The translations under genes were made by a program, and so were the position numbers. This document shows, one piece after another, positions 9,427 through 18,595 of a stretch of DNA of 64,000 nucleotides. Within the stretch, counting starts at the first letter, position 1; each line of letters opens with the position of its first letter. The notes under the pieces were generated by a model. That model was not told where the DNA came from, made no database searches, and worked only from the letters and a program-made list of their open reading frames with translations. Source of the DNA: Flammeovirga pacifica (lineage in GTDB: Bacteria; Bacteroidota; Bacteroidia; Cytophagales; Flammeovirgaceae); the NCBI RefSeq assembly GCF_000807855.2, contig NZ_JRYR02000001.1:1543881-1607880 (forward strand), written 5' to 3'.

Positions 9427-9468
9427 TTCAACTCCAATCATAGGTAACTTACCATAATTGGAGTTGAA
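9427..9468. terminator. 12-bp hairpin downstream of the dehydrogenase gene
   Basis: TTCAACTCCAAT and ATTGGAGTTGAA pair perfectly around an inner segment that can itself fold (GGTAAcTTACC). It lies after the stop of the leftward dehydrogenase gene, but no T-run follows on the minus strand. It could be a weak terminator, an RNA 3'-end stabiliser or a protein-binding palindrome. Confidence 0.5.
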
Positions 9469-9526
9469 TCTTCTTTATCAAAAAGAAATGCTTTATTCTA
9501 AAAAATAAGTTGTCATAAAGTAACCT

Positions 9527-10468
9527 CTAGCTATTTAAGAAGCTCTTTACATTTTCCAAAGTTATATTCAACAGCTTTCTTCTTGCTTCTAAACTTGCCC
9601 AAGCGATGTGTGGGGAATAAAGAATTTTACTCTGATCTTTCACATCCTTAAATGGACTTTCTTGTACCATTGGTTCTACAGTAAACACATCTACACATGT
9701 TCCTGCAATTTGATTTTCATTTAAGGCATCCACCAATGCACTCTCATCTACAATTCCACCTCGACCCGTATTTAAAAGAATACTTGAGGGCTTCATCATT
9801 TTTAATTCTTCTACAGAAACGATGTTTTTAGTTGCATCATTTAACGGCGAATGAATAGAGATAATATCAGATGTTTGGAATAAGGTTTCTTTATCGACCA
9901 AAGTAAAACGTTCGTCTCTAGCAATACCGGAAGTGGAATAATAGATCACATTCGCACCAAAAGCTGTTGCAATCTCTGCCACACGTTTGCCTATATTCCC
10001 AAGTCCTATAATTCCGAATGTTTTACCATGAATTTCCTGAAATCCCTTTCCTATCCAAGTAAAAGAAGGGTGATTACTGTAAGAATCATCTTTCACAAAC
10101 TCATCGTATTCATGAATATTATTCATCAATGACAAAAGCATAGCAAAAGTTTGTTGAGCCACACTTTCTGATGAATACCCTACTGCATTTTTCACAGGAA
10201 TATTCAAAGCTTTCGCCGCCTCTAAATCGACGTTATTAGTTCCTGTCGCTGTAATTGCTATACCTTTTAGTTGAGTACAAGCCTTCATCATTTCTTTTGT
10301 AATCACCACTTTGTTTGTCACAATTACATCAGCCTCTTTAATGCGAGATAATGTGCTTTCTTTTGGTGTTAAAGGATAATGAATTACCTCACCTAATTGA
10401 TCAAATTGTTGAAGTTCTGTTTGTACGTCGTTCCCTAGGGTTTCCGCATCTAAAAATACGATTTGCAT
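9527..10468 (-). CDS. D-2-hydroxyacid dehydrogenase (glycerate dehydrogenase-like)
   Basis: This NAD(P)-dependent oxidoreductase of about 313 residues starts MQIVFLDAETLG, close to hydroxypyruvate reductase/glycerate dehydrogenase starts. The nucleotide-binding motif GLGNIG lies in the middle. The catalytic set is complete: Arg in NTGRGG, Glu in TVEP and His in SPHIAWAS. The Ala-Trp after the catalytic His is typical of the hydroxypyruvate reductase subgroup, so a 2-keto acid such as hydroxypyruvate or glyoxylate is a reasonable guess. A GTG at 10525 would add 19 residues that do not fit the family; the ATG at 10468 is preferred. The gene appears monocistronic. Confidence 0.85.
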   Translation of the reverse strand: MQIVFLDAETLGNDVQTELQQFDQLGEVIHYPLTPKESTLSRIKEADVIVTNKVVITKEMMKACTQLKGIAITATGTNNVDLEAAKALNIPVKNAVGYSSESVAQQTFAMLLSLMNNIHEYDEFVKDDSYSNHPSFTWIGKGFQEIHGKTFGIIGLGNIGKRVAEIATAFGANVIYYSTSGIARDERFTLVDKETLFQTSDIISIHSPLNDATKNIVSVEELKMMKPSSILLNTGRGGIVDESALVDALNENQIAGTCVDVFTVEPMVQESPFKDVKDQSKILYSPHIAWASLEARRKLLNITLENVKSFLNS

Positions 10469-10781
10469 AATTTCTTTTTTGTATTGACTGATGCCACAAA
10501 TTAATAAATAATATCTCCTCACCACTATATCATCAGTTGATTTTTAACTTAAAATCTACCACTATTCTAAATGCTTAAATTATTGATCAAAGATGATGGT
10601 GTTAGTACAATCTTTCCAGAATATTAAATACCTTTGATCCATCCATCGGACATCAAAAAATCGAAAATTTGGAAGAAAATAAAAAAGTGATTGTAACAGA
10701 ACAGTTTACTGTCTCAAAAAGGGAATTACTTCATTAAAGAAAATCTAAAACAATACGTCGACCAAATGGTCATCAAATAAT

Positions 10782-11282
10782 ATGCAAATCACTACTTGGA
10801 ATAAATTAGATGATGCTTGGAAAAAGATCATTCTATTCAGCATTAAAGTACAAGAACACACTATTGAAAGTGATAAGGTTCATCAATTAATTGAAAAAGA
10901 AAACGACCTTAGTAAAGTCTATCAATCATTATTTGATGAAACTTTAGAAGTGATAAAATGGCCTGATTTCACTTTTTTCAATCGACTAATTCCTTTAGAT
11001 CGCATTTATGCTTCTTATCAAAAAATTGATACGACAGATCCTTTAATGTTTTTCCCCTTAATTAAGGTAGCTTATCTCAATAATACTTCAATTTTTGAAC
11101 TAGATGCATTAATGCTTTGTTCTTCTTTAGAGGAGTTATACATCAATGATACAGATGTCATGGATCTTCAACCTATAATGAATCATTCATTAAAAATATT
11201 AAACATAACTGGATTGGACATTGAACAATCCGACTTAGATACAGTTATTTTGAGACAACCCAACGTCGAAATAATAAAATAA
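10782..11282 (+). CDS. Short leucine-rich-repeat protein
   Basis: A 166-residue protein without a signal peptide. The N-terminus carries TTWNKLDDAWKKI, a W-x-x-L-D-x-x-W-K-x-I motif also found in the secreted LRR protein encoded at 11755-12858. The C-terminal half has about three irregular leucine-rich repeats (for example LIKVAYLNNTSIFELDAL and LEELYINDTDVMDLQPI) of the internalin-like spacing. It is followed after seven bases by the DCC gene and 63 nt further on by the larger LRR gene, so the three probably form one unit. It may be a cytoplasmic paralogue of the larger protein. No function is known. Confidence 0.65.
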   Translation: MQITTWNKLDDAWKKIILFSIKVQEHTIESDKVHQLIEKENDLSKVYQSLFDETLEVIKWPDFTFFNRLIPLDRIYASYQKIDTTDPLMFFPLIKVAYLNNTSIFELDALMLCSSLEELYINDTDVMDLQPIMNHSLKILNITGLDIEQSDLDTVILRQPNVEIIK

Positions 11283-11289
11283 AACGATC

Positions 11290-11691
11290 ATGGAAAGTAA
11301 AGTGATCTTATTTGATGGTATCTGTAATCTATGCGACAAGAGTGTCCAATTTATTATTAAAAAAGAAAAAGGGGATATATTTCAGTTTGCCTCATTACAA
11401 TCGGAAGAAGGGAAAGTACTTTTAAAAAAGTATCACTTAGATCCCAATTATACCGATAGTATAGTCTTAATCACTGAATCAAAAGCTTTTCTAAAATCTG
11501 AGGCAGCCTTGGAAATAGCAAAAGATTTGAAATCCCCCTATCAACTGTTAAGGTTTGGTACAATATTTCCTATATCCTTCACAGATTTCATTTATGATCT
11601 TATTGCAAAATACAGGTATACTTGGTTTGGAAAAAAAGAAGAATCCTGTGTGTTAATCCATCAACAGAAGAAATTTAAAGGAACTTCATAG
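11290..11691 (+). CDS. DCC-family thiol-disulfide oxidoreductase-like protein
   Basis: A 133-residue protein of the DCC family (PF04134, DUF393). The name-giving motif is complete: D9-G-I-C12-N-L-C15 near the N-terminus, giving a C-x-x-C redox pair, preceded by a beta strand (VILFDG). Family members have a thioredoxin-like fold; their substrates are unknown. Later blocks such as SEAALEIAKDL and the C-terminal DFIYDLIAKYRY also fit the family. No signal peptide is seen. It sits between two LRR genes, an arrangement that may be accidental. Confidence 0.85.
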   Translation: MESKVILFDGICNLCDKSVQFIIKKEKGDIFQFASLQSEEGKVLLKKYHLDPNYTDSIVLITESKAFLKSEAALEIAKDLKSPYQLLRFGTIFPISFTDFIYDLIAKYRYTWFGKKEESCVLIHQQKKFKGTS

Positions 11692-11754
11692 TAAGTCACA
11701 CAATATGCAATAAAATCAAACGTAATTAATATAGACACTAACATTTATATAATA

Positions 11755-12858
11755 ATGATCGCTTTTGATTTAAAAAGAAAATTAGTATTTCTACTATTGG
11801 TCGTATTTACCTCTTCAACGTTTGCCCAAGACAAGCTAACGATGGAATGGTGGAATGGTCTTGATAAGTATTGGAAAGGAATCTTTACTTCTCAGATCAT
11901 GTGGGATCAAGACGAAATGAATAACGAGGGTTTGCAAAAAATTGAAGAACTTACTTCAATTAATGCCTCTGGTTATGATGATTTTGGTGATGAAAGAATT
12001 GTTACTAAACTCACCCCAATTGAAAACCTCAGTAAATTAGAACATGTTGATATCTCTTACACAAGAGTAAAAGACTTATCTCCTCTTCAAAAATTACCCA
12101 ATCTAAAAAGTTTAAATTTAGCATTTAGCAACGTAAGAGACCTTGCGCCTTTGAGTGGTCAAACTTCTTTGTCTGCTATTTATTTGTCAGGTACAAAAAT
12201 CGCATCTCTTAAAGCTGTTGAAAACTTACCTTTAGAGAATATCGATTTATTCCAAAATAAATTATTTAACGATTGGGAATCTTTAGGTTCATTCAAAACA
12301 TTAAAAATGTTATCTATTGATGAAACTAAAATTGAAGATTTATCTTTCCTATCAACATTAAGCAGCTTAGAAGAACTTAAATTATCGTATACAAATGTAT
12401 CAGATTTGAGTCCTATTGCATCGCTTAAAAGCTTAAAGCTACTACAGCTTCAAAAAACGAAGGTGACTGATTTGTCTCCTTTAAAGAAATTGAAGCAACT
12501 AGAGCATTTAAACATTAGTAATACAGAAATTACTGATATCTCTAGTTTAAAAAGACTGAAAAATTTACACACTTTCTATTTCTCTGATAGTAAAGTTGAA
12601 GATATCGCGGCATTGGCAAAAACAAAAGCGATGAACGAATTAACGTTTTCGAACACGCCTGTAAAAGATTTGTCCCCAATCGCAGCCTTACCAAAATTAA
12701 GCATCTTGATTATTACGGGATCTCAAGTAGCCACACTAGATCCATTGGATAATTCTTCAAGCTTATCGATAATCTATTTCAGAGACGCTAAGGTTTCTGA
12801 TGAAGATGTTGCAAAGTTTAAAGAAAAACACCCCAATATCGAGACTGATTATTTTTAA
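11755..12858 (+). CDS. Secreted leucine-rich-repeat protein
   Basis: The 367-residue protein has a signal peptide ending near STFAQ (about residue 24), so it is exported. The mature N-terminus contains MEWWNGLDKYWKGIF, a cap motif shared with the small LRR gene upstream. From about residue 75 onward there are roughly twelve repeats of about 22 residues with the pattern L-x-x-L-x-x-L-x-I/L-x-x-T-x-V/I-x-D-L-S-P/A-L, as in internalin-type LRRs. Such surfaces usually bind proteins. No sorting tail or enzymatic domain is present. The gene ends in a strong terminator and closes the three-gene unit. Confidence 0.8.
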   Translation: MIAFDLKRKLVFLLLVVFTSSTFAQDKLTMEWWNGLDKYWKGIFTSQIMWDQDEMNNEGLQKIEELTSINASGYDDFGDERIVTKLTPIENLSKLEHVDISYTRVKDLSPLQKLPNLKSLNLAFSNVRDLAPLSGQTSLSAIYLSGTKIASLKAVENLPLENIDLFQNKLFNDWESLGSFKTLKMLSIDETKIEDLSFLSTLSSLEELKLSYTNVSDLSPIASLKSLKLLQLQKTKVTDLSPLKKLKQLEHLNISNTEITDISSLKRLKNLHTFYFSDSKVEDIAALAKTKAMNELTFSNTPVKDLSPIAALPKLSILIITGSQVATLDPLDNSSSLSIIYFRDAKVSDEDVAKFKEKHPNIETDYF

Positions 12859-12878
12859 GACATAAAAAAATCAATCTT

Positions 12879-12909
12879 AAGGAATCATTTAAAGTGATTC
12901 CTTTTTTTA
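12879..12909 (+). terminator. Terminator after the LRR gene unit
   Basis: AAGGAATCA and GTGATTCCTT pair (one G-U-type mismatch) around a small AT loop, followed by a T-run. Confidence 0.85.
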
Positions 12910-13123
12910 TGCCCTATTTTTAAGAAAACCTTTGTTTTTTTAGCTGTAATTGATGATTAATCAATAAAACGACTACATGTATATGATGATTTAAAGAATT
13001 AATTTCACTTTAAAATCACTTATATAAAATTGCATTAACAAATTATTTCTTACTTGTTTTTTGGGTATGTAGATAAATAAGACTTTTTTTGCACTTGGAT
13101 TTACATTTAACCTTCCTAGTCCA

Positions 13124-15013
13124 GTGAGTGAAGTAATTAAACACGAGTGCGGCATAGCCATGCTACGCCTAAGAAAACCGTTGTCATACTTTATTGAAAA
13201 GTACGGTACTCCTACTTATGCTATCAGTAAAATGTATTTACTGATGGAGAAACAGAGAAACCGTGGTCAAGATGGTGCAGGTATCGCAAGTATCAAGTTA
13301 GGTATGAAACCTGGCAAACCATTTATTGATAGAGCAAGATCGGTAGAGTCAGACCCGATCAACGACATTTTCAAAAAAGTAGGTAAGAAATTAAACAAGC
13401 TTAGTAAGGATACGGAAAAGTACCTTGACGCAGACTACTTACGTTCCAACATTCCTTTTGTTGGAGATGTTTACATGGGCCACCTTCGTTATGGTACTCA
13501 TGGCAATAACACTATCAACCACTGTCATCCTTTCATGAGAAATAATAACTGGCGTTCAAGACAGTTAATCATGGCAGGTAACTTTAACATGACCAATGTA
13601 GATCAATTATTTGATCGTTTGGTAGAGTTAGGACAGCATCCTAAAGAAAATGTGGATACTGTAACGGTGATGGAAAAAATTGGTCACTTCTTAGATCTTG
13701 AGGTACAAGAATTATTTGATAAGTACAGAAAGACTGAAGATGACAACACTGTTATTTCTGAGAAGATTGAAGAAGAACTAGACCTAGGTCGTGTGCTTTC
13801 TCGTTCTTGTAAAGATTTTGATGGTGGTTATGCATTTATGGGTCTTACAGGCTTTGGTGGCGGTTTCGTTGCTAGAGATGTAAACGGTATCCGTCCTGCA
13901 TATTACTACGCTGATGATGAAATTATTGTTGTAGCCTCTGAAAAGACAGCTATTAAAACTGCATTTAATGCTGACTACGACAAAATTCAAGAGATCAACC
14001 CTGGTCACGCTTTGATCATCGATAAACAAGCTAACTACAAAGAAGTTCAATACTTAGAACCTCAAAAGAAATTATCTTGTAGCTTCGAACGTATCTACTT
14101 CTCAAGAGGTACAGATCCTGCGATCTATAACGAGCGTAAGACACTAGGTAAGTTGCTTATTCCAAAAGTTTTGGAAGCAATCAATTACGATCTTAAAAAT
14201 ACAGTATTCTCTTACATTCCAAATACCGCAGAAACTGCTTTCTTGGGTATGATGAAAGGCTTAGATAAGCATTTAGTGGCTAAGCGTTTAGAATCTATCG
14301 AAAAAGGTGTATCTGGAGAGGAATTAGAGAAGATTTTATCTTTCCGCCCTCGTCAAGAGAAATTAGTTATCAAAGATGTGAAAGCTAGAACTTTTATTGC
14401 AGATGATGCAATGAGAGACGATATGGTTGCACACGTTTACGATACTACTTACGAGGTAATCCGTAGAGATGTAGATACTATTGTAGTTATCGACGACTCT
14501 ATTGTAAGAGGAACAACATTGGAGAAATCGATCATACAAATGTTAGATCGTTTGAATCCAAAACGTATTGTTGTGGTTTCTTCTGCTCCTCAAATTAGAT
14601 ATCCTGACTGCTACGGTATCAATATGTCTAAAATGAAAGAATTTGTTGCCTTTAGAGCAATGATCAACTTGATCAAACGCAATGGCAAAGAAGATCTTTT
14701 AGATGAGGTATACTACCGTTGTAAATCAGCGCTTAGAAAAGACGAACCAATGTCTATCAACTATGTTCAAGAGTTGTATGATCAGTTTACTTATGAGGAA
14801 ATCTCTGATGAGACTGCTAATATCATTAAATCGCACAATATCAAAGCAGATGTGAAGGTAATCTTCCAAACTGTAGATAGCTTACATGAAGCATGTCCTA
14901 ATCATTTAGGTGATTGGTACTTCACAGGTAACTTCCCAACGGAAGGCGGTATGAAAGTAGCTAATAGAGCTTTTGTAAACTATATGGAAGGTAAAGAAGG
15001 CAGAGCTTATTAA
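13124..15013 (+). CDS. Amidophosphoribosyltransferase, long form (PurF-like)
   Basis: The family transfers the glutamine amide to PRPP, the first committed purine step. The N-terminal class II amidotransferase domain begins at Cys9 (MSEVIKHE/CGIA), implying removal of an eight-residue propeptide as in Bacillus PurF. RNRGQDGAGI, GHLRYGTHG and GNFN supply the other glutaminase residues; the PRPP loop is VIDDSIVRGTTL near residue 470. At 629 residues it is well over 100 longer than classical PurF, through an insert at about residues 60-105 and a C-terminal extension ending FTGNFPTEGGMKV...RAY. A separate classical purF may exist elsewhere, so a paralogous role is possible. The start is GTG at 13124; the frame is open back to 13073 with no ATG. 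Confidence 0.85.
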   Translation: MSEVIKHECGIAMLRLRKPLSYFIEKYGTPTYAISKMYLLMEKQRNRGQDGAGIASIKLGMKPGKPFIDRARSVESDPINDIFKKVGKKLNKLSKDTEKYLDADYLRSNIPFVGDVYMGHLRYGTHGNNTINHCHPFMRNNNWRSRQLIMAGNFNMTNVDQLFDRLVELGQHPKENVDTVTVMEKIGHFLDLEVQELFDKYRKTEDDNTVISEKIEEELDLGRVLSRSCKDFDGGYAFMGLTGFGGGFVARDVNGIRPAYYYADDEIIVVASEKTAIKTAFNADYDKIQEINPGHALIIDKQANYKEVQYLEPQKKLSCSFERIYFSRGTDPAIYNERKTLGKLLIPKVLEAINYDLKNTVFSYIPNTAETAFLGMMKGLDKHLVAKRLESIEKGVSGEELEKILSFRPRQEKLVIKDVKARTFIADDAMRDDMVAHVYDTTYEVIRRDVDTIVVIDDSIVRGTTLEKSIIQMLDRLNPKRIVVVSSAPQIRYPDCYGINMSKMKEFVAFRAMINLIKRNGKEDLLDEVYYRCKSALRKDEPMSINYVQELYDQFTYEEISDETANIIKSHNIKADVKVIFQTVDSLHEACPNHLGDWYFTGNFPTEGGMKVANRAFVNYMEGKEGRAY

Positions 15014-15036
15014 TATACAGAATAATATAAAATATT

Positions 15037-15069
15037 GGTCCAGTAGCACATACTACTGGACCTTTTTTT
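15037..15069 (+). terminator. Terminator of the PurF-like gene
   Basis: GGTCCAGTAG and CTACTGGACC form a perfect 10-bp stem followed by seven T. Confidence 0.95.
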
Positions 15070-15120
15070 ATATTTTGATATTTGAATAAAACAATCTTAA
15101 GCAATAGGCATTATTATAAT

Positions 15121-15720
15121 ATGAGCAATAGAATACTACTTCCTAATATTAGGTATATACATGGTTTTAAGAACAAAGAAGAGCGATTAATAAAAAGAGC
15201 GTTTAACGACTTCTATTTTCTAATTGAAAGCCATCACCAAAATCAAAATCCTGTAAAATTTAAGTCCGCCTATTGTGTGGCTTTAACAAAAACAATCATG
15301 GATGCAGATCTGCTACCTGAGGATGCAGACATTGAATCGGAAATTAACCAACGCTTCCCATCTATTGAAGCTGATAACATAATCGAAGAAATAGAAATTA
15401 AATTTAATGATGACGACCTTTTACTATTAAAGTTATATTATAACCACAAAATTGATACTAAAAGTATTGGAATGAGGTTAGATAAGTCACCTGTAGAAAT
15501 AAATGATAGACTTGAAAAGTTGAACCGTTTGTGGCAACAGGACCTGCCACTTACAGAATACTTAAATCAGATTTATAAACGTGAAGTTTTCAAATCTCTT
15601 GATGCTATGATGATTCCCGTTCCTCAGAAGACTATTAAAAATGGTAGAACAAATACGGTAGGAAGTATTACTAAAGTTCAAAGAGGGTTCTTTAATAGAA
15701 TTATTAACCTATTTAAATAA
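15121..15720 (+). CDS. Hypothetical protein with a helix-turn-helix-like segment
   Basis: About 199 residues, basic and cytoplasmic, with no signal peptide or membrane segment. The central segment DDDLLLLKLYYNHKIDTKSIGMRLDKSPVEINDRLEKLNRLW resembles a sigma-factor region-4-type helix-turn-helix in its spacing, but I cannot name a family. The C-terminus is short, basic and rich in Asn and Arg. A TTG at 15082 gives 13 extra residues; the ATG at 15121 (MSNRILLPN) is preferred. It lies alone between a terminator and a 136-nt AT-rich gap. Confidence 0.55.
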   Translation: MSNRILLPNIRYIHGFKNKEERLIKRAFNDFYFLIESHHQNQNPVKFKSAYCVALTKTIMDADLLPEDADIESEINQRFPSIEADNIIEEIEIKFNDDDLLLLKLYYNHKIDTKSIGMRLDKSPVEINDRLEKLNRLWQQDLPLTEYLNQIYKREVFKSLDAMMIPVPQKTIKNGRTNTVGSITKVQRGFFNRIINLFK

Positions 15721-15856
15721 GGTGATTTAATCATATAATTGACAATAAAATAATAGAAAGAGATATTTGTGTTTTTATACTAATTATGTATAATTTGCTT
15801 TATGCTTTTAAAAAAAATTAAAGCATGGGTATCATGTCAAATAAATTATTTTTTTA

Positions 15857-18106
15857 ATGAACAAACTATATTATCTGGGGTTGATTCTTTTTGGTTTAAG
15901 TACTTCAATCACCCTATCTCAAGAAAAAACCGACTTATCTAAAACCATAATCAAAGAAGGAAACTGGCACGGAGAATTTATCTATAACAGTGGATTAAGC
16001 TTTCCGATCTCAATTGAGGTTGAAAAAAGTAAAAAAGGTAAATTTTCAGGAACGCTTTATTGGTATAATTACTTCAATACAAAAACAAAGATATCTGGAG
16101 ATCTGACCAAAAAACAGCCTGAATTTCATGAATATGAACTTGAGTTTGGTAAAGCAATGAACTTTGGTGATTATTTTATTGAATCAGTAAAAAATGACAC
16201 CTTAATCGCCTATTCCACTAATGATGATACAAATCAAAAAGACGCTACATTTAGATTAATTCATGAGAGTAAAATCGACCAAGAAGCTTTAACTCAAATT
16301 GAAAAAAATATACAGGTTAATGTCGATAAATTTGGTACACAAGAGTTCTCATTTATCAAAAATGAGAAACTCCAACAAGAAGTTTTAGATAAAACTAAAG
16401 CGGTTGCTTTAGCAGATACATCTTATAGTAAACCTTTTAGAGTTGTTGGTTCGGTCACTCAAGAAAATCAGTTTTCTGGTGAGTTAGAAGGTTATTTCAA
16501 ATTACCCAATTACACCTATCTGAAATTCAGAATCATGGGTATTGAAGTAATGTCTGGTAAAAACCCAATGGAGTCTTGGACCTACTCATCTATTGAAAAT
16601 AAGTTGACTGTTAATGCTACAGAAAAAGATACTGAGAGTGAAGAATCTTCACCCATTATGAAAAGTAATCTACATGATCTTATTGAAAAAGGATATAAGG
16701 TTAGAAACTTTGGCGAGGGTAAAGTAAATGGAGAGGATTGTTATAGAGTGGTGATTGAAAAAGGAATGGATTACAGAGGTTTTTACTTCTCAAAAGACAA
16801 CTTTTTCCCATTAAGAGAAGAAAAAGAAAGTGGTATTAATGAATACAAACTTAGAATGGAAGATGTCACTCCAATTATGGAAGAAATAGTCCAAATAGGT
16901 ATGAAAGATAAATTTATCATGACTTTCGATTCTGTTTTTAGAAATCAAGAAGTGGATACTTTACTATTCTATCCTACTGAAGCAATGTTAGCTGTAAAAG
17001 TCAAACAAGAAAATTCACAAGTAAAAGGAGCTGATTATTTTAATGATAAAGGCATTGCGTTTTTTAAACAAGGCGATTACGAAAAAGCTAAAGCTGAATT
17101 TGACAATGCAATCAATATCAACAGAAATAATTCTACTTACTTTTCTAATAGAGGTAGAACTAATTTAGAATTAAGTAATTTTTATGAAGCTATTTCAGAC
17201 TTTAACCAATCCAATCAATTAAGTGAAGGTCCAAAAGAAGAATTACATTATTATTTAGGTCTAGCTAAATTTAACCTAAAGGATTACAATAATGCCATTG
17301 TCGATTTTAATCGTGCTGTAAAAGAAGATACAGCACATTTAAATCGAAAATTTTATAATTACTTGGCTTTGTCGTATTACAACTCAAATCAAAAGGATTC
17401 TGCCATGGTCTATTTTGAAGTCTGTGCAAATCAAGAGGACGCTATTGCTATGGACTATTATAATTATGGCTATCTACTAAGAGGAAGTGAAGAGTATGAA
17501 AAGTCAATTCCCTATTTTCAAAAAGTCACTGACTTAGAACCAGAAAATGATCATTATAAAAATCATTTTGGTATTTCATTATATGCTGCCGGAAGATTTG
17601 ATGAAGCAAGGGTTCAGTTTAAACAAGCAATATCATTAAACCCAAATGTTGTTGATTATTACAATAATTTAGGAGATGTCTATTATCAATTAGACTCAAT
17701 AAATAATGCATTAGTCAATTACCAAAAAGTTGAAAACTTAATAGAGAAGGATAATGACAATATCTTTTTTAAATTAGGAAGGACTTATCACGCAGATGGA
17801 GATTATATAAATGCCATGAAATACTATGATAAAGCCATTGCGTTAAACACAACTAATGCTAAATATTATGATAGTCGTGGGTATCTAAAAAAGATTGTAA
17901 ATGATAAAAAAGGGGCTATTCAAGACTTTACTACAAGTATCAATATTTACAATAAAGATCCTGAGATTTATTATCAAAGAGGACTAATTCAGAAAGACCT
18001 ACATAATAATCAATCGGCATGTAATGATTTTCATCTAGCGGTAGAATACGGCCACAAAGAAGCCCAAAAGCTTATTGATGAAGATTGTAATTTTAAAGAA
18101 CAATAA
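15857..18106 (+). CDS. Secreted protein with C-terminal TPR repeats
   Basis: 749 residues with an N-terminal signal peptide (cleavage near ITLSQ, about residue 22). Residues 35-135 form a beta-rich domain (GNWHGEFIYNSG, SGTLYWYNYF), followed by a second beta-rich region to about residue 380. From about residue 395 to the end there are roughly nine tetratricopeptide repeats, with tell-tale A-x-x-x-F/Y-N-x-G/A positions such as YFNDKGIAFFKQGDYEKA and YYNNLGDVYYQLD. TPR arrays in periplasmic proteins scaffold protein contacts. No catalytic motif was seen. It has its own strong terminator. Confidence 0.75.
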   Translation: MNKLYYLGLILFGLSTSITLSQEKTDLSKTIIKEGNWHGEFIYNSGLSFPISIEVEKSKKGKFSGTLYWYNYFNTKTKISGDLTKKQPEFHEYELEFGKAMNFGDYFIESVKNDTLIAYSTNDDTNQKDATFRLIHESKIDQEALTQIEKNIQVNVDKFGTQEFSFIKNEKLQQEVLDKTKAVALADTSYSKPFRVVGSVTQENQFSGELEGYFKLPNYTYLKFRIMGIEVMSGKNPMESWTYSSIENKLTVNATEKDTESEESSPIMKSNLHDLIEKGYKVRNFGEGKVNGEDCYRVVIEKGMDYRGFYFSKDNFFPLREEKESGINEYKLRMEDVTPIMEEIVQIGMKDKFIMTFDSVFRNQEVDTLLFYPTEAMLAVKVKQENSQVKGADYFNDKGIAFFKQGDYEKAKAEFDNAININRNNSTYFSNRGRTNLELSNFYEAISDFNQSNQLSEGPKEELHYYLGLAKFNLKDYNNAIVDFNRAVKEDTAHLNRKFYNYLALSYYNSNQKDSAMVYFEVCANQEDAIAMDYYNYGYLLRGSEEYEKSIPYFQKVTDLEPENDHYKNHFGISLYAAGRFDEARVQFKQAISLNPNVVDYYNNLGDVYYQLDSINNALVNYQKVENLIEKDNDNIFFKLGRTYHADGDYINAMKYYDKAIALNTTNAKYYDSRGYLKKIVNDKKGAIQDFTTSINIYNKDPEIYYQRGLIQKDLHNNQSACNDFHLAVEYGHKEAQKLIDEDCNFKEQ

Positions 18107-18120
18107 TTCGGTTTATAAAA

Positions 18121-18158
18121 AAATCCCCTTGACTTTTACATCAAGGGGATTTTTTTAT
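18121..18158. terminator. Bidirectional terminator between the TPR gene and gldC
   Basis: AAATCCCCTTGA and TCAAGGGGATTT pair perfectly, with an A-run on the left and a T-run on the right, serving two convergent genes. Confidence 0.95.
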
Positions 18159-18499
18159 TTTCCTTCTTTATTTCTTAATTCCACAACGTGATCAGAAAGA
18201 CGTTTACATAACTGATGTATCTCAGCAGCCATTTGTTCATCTCCTGTGGCATTCACTATATTTTGAGCCATACCACCCATTGCATCTATATAAAAGAATT
18301 TAAGCTCTTCGATGGTCATTTCTTTACCCCAAAGGCCAATTCTTAATGTTTCTTTCTTCTCATGATCCCAAATATTAAGATCAAATGCTCTTGTTTCTTG
18401 TAGTCCAACTTCTCCTGAGTCATCTGCTTTCCAAAAAATTTTTTCCGGTACATTTTGCTCATCAAGTTCCACTTTTAAACGAATCTGTGATTCTTTCAT
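18155..18499 (-). CDS. gldC: Gliding motility protein GldC
   Basis: This 114-residue cytoplasmic protein matches GldC of Flavobacterium-type gliding bacteria: MKESQIRLKVELDEQNVPEKIFWKA at the start, a central RAFDLNIWDHEKKETLRIGLWGKEM and a helical C-terminus with MAQNIVNATGDEQM. In Flavobacterium johnsoniae gldC is needed for efficient gliding and lies next to gldB; here gldB and other gld genes are absent from the window. It supports a gliding, type-IX-secretion-bearing organism. The biochemical role of GldC is not settled. Confidence 0.9.
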   Translation of the reverse strand: MKESQIRLKVELDEQNVPEKIFWKADDSGEVGLQETRAFDLNIWDHEKKETLRIGLWGKEMTIEELKFFYIDAMGGMAQNIVNATGDEQMAAEIHQLCKRLSDHVVELRNKEGK

Positions 18500-18595
18500 C
18501 TCCTAAAAAATAAGTTTGACTAAAACGTTTTGATTAATGATGCAAAGGTGCAATTTTTGGAGGAGTAATAAAATTATATTTACAATTGATTCCCT

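Larger units (their letters stand above)
9069..9526. other. 458-nt spacer with degenerate repeats and a palindrome
   Basis: The spacer lies upstream of valS and downstream of the dehydrogenase, both leftward. It contains the valS promoter candidate, three degenerate direct repeats and a long hairpin, listed separately. No ORF with coding character was found. Confidence 0.6.

Noticed and set aside
10526-10781. A broken gene remnant upstream of the small LRR gene
   Set aside because: All frames carry early stops and no codon bias or homology was visible.
13784-14050. An 88-codon leftward ORF
   Set aside because: It is antisense to the PurF-like gene and Val/Ile-rich by virtue of the opposite strand.
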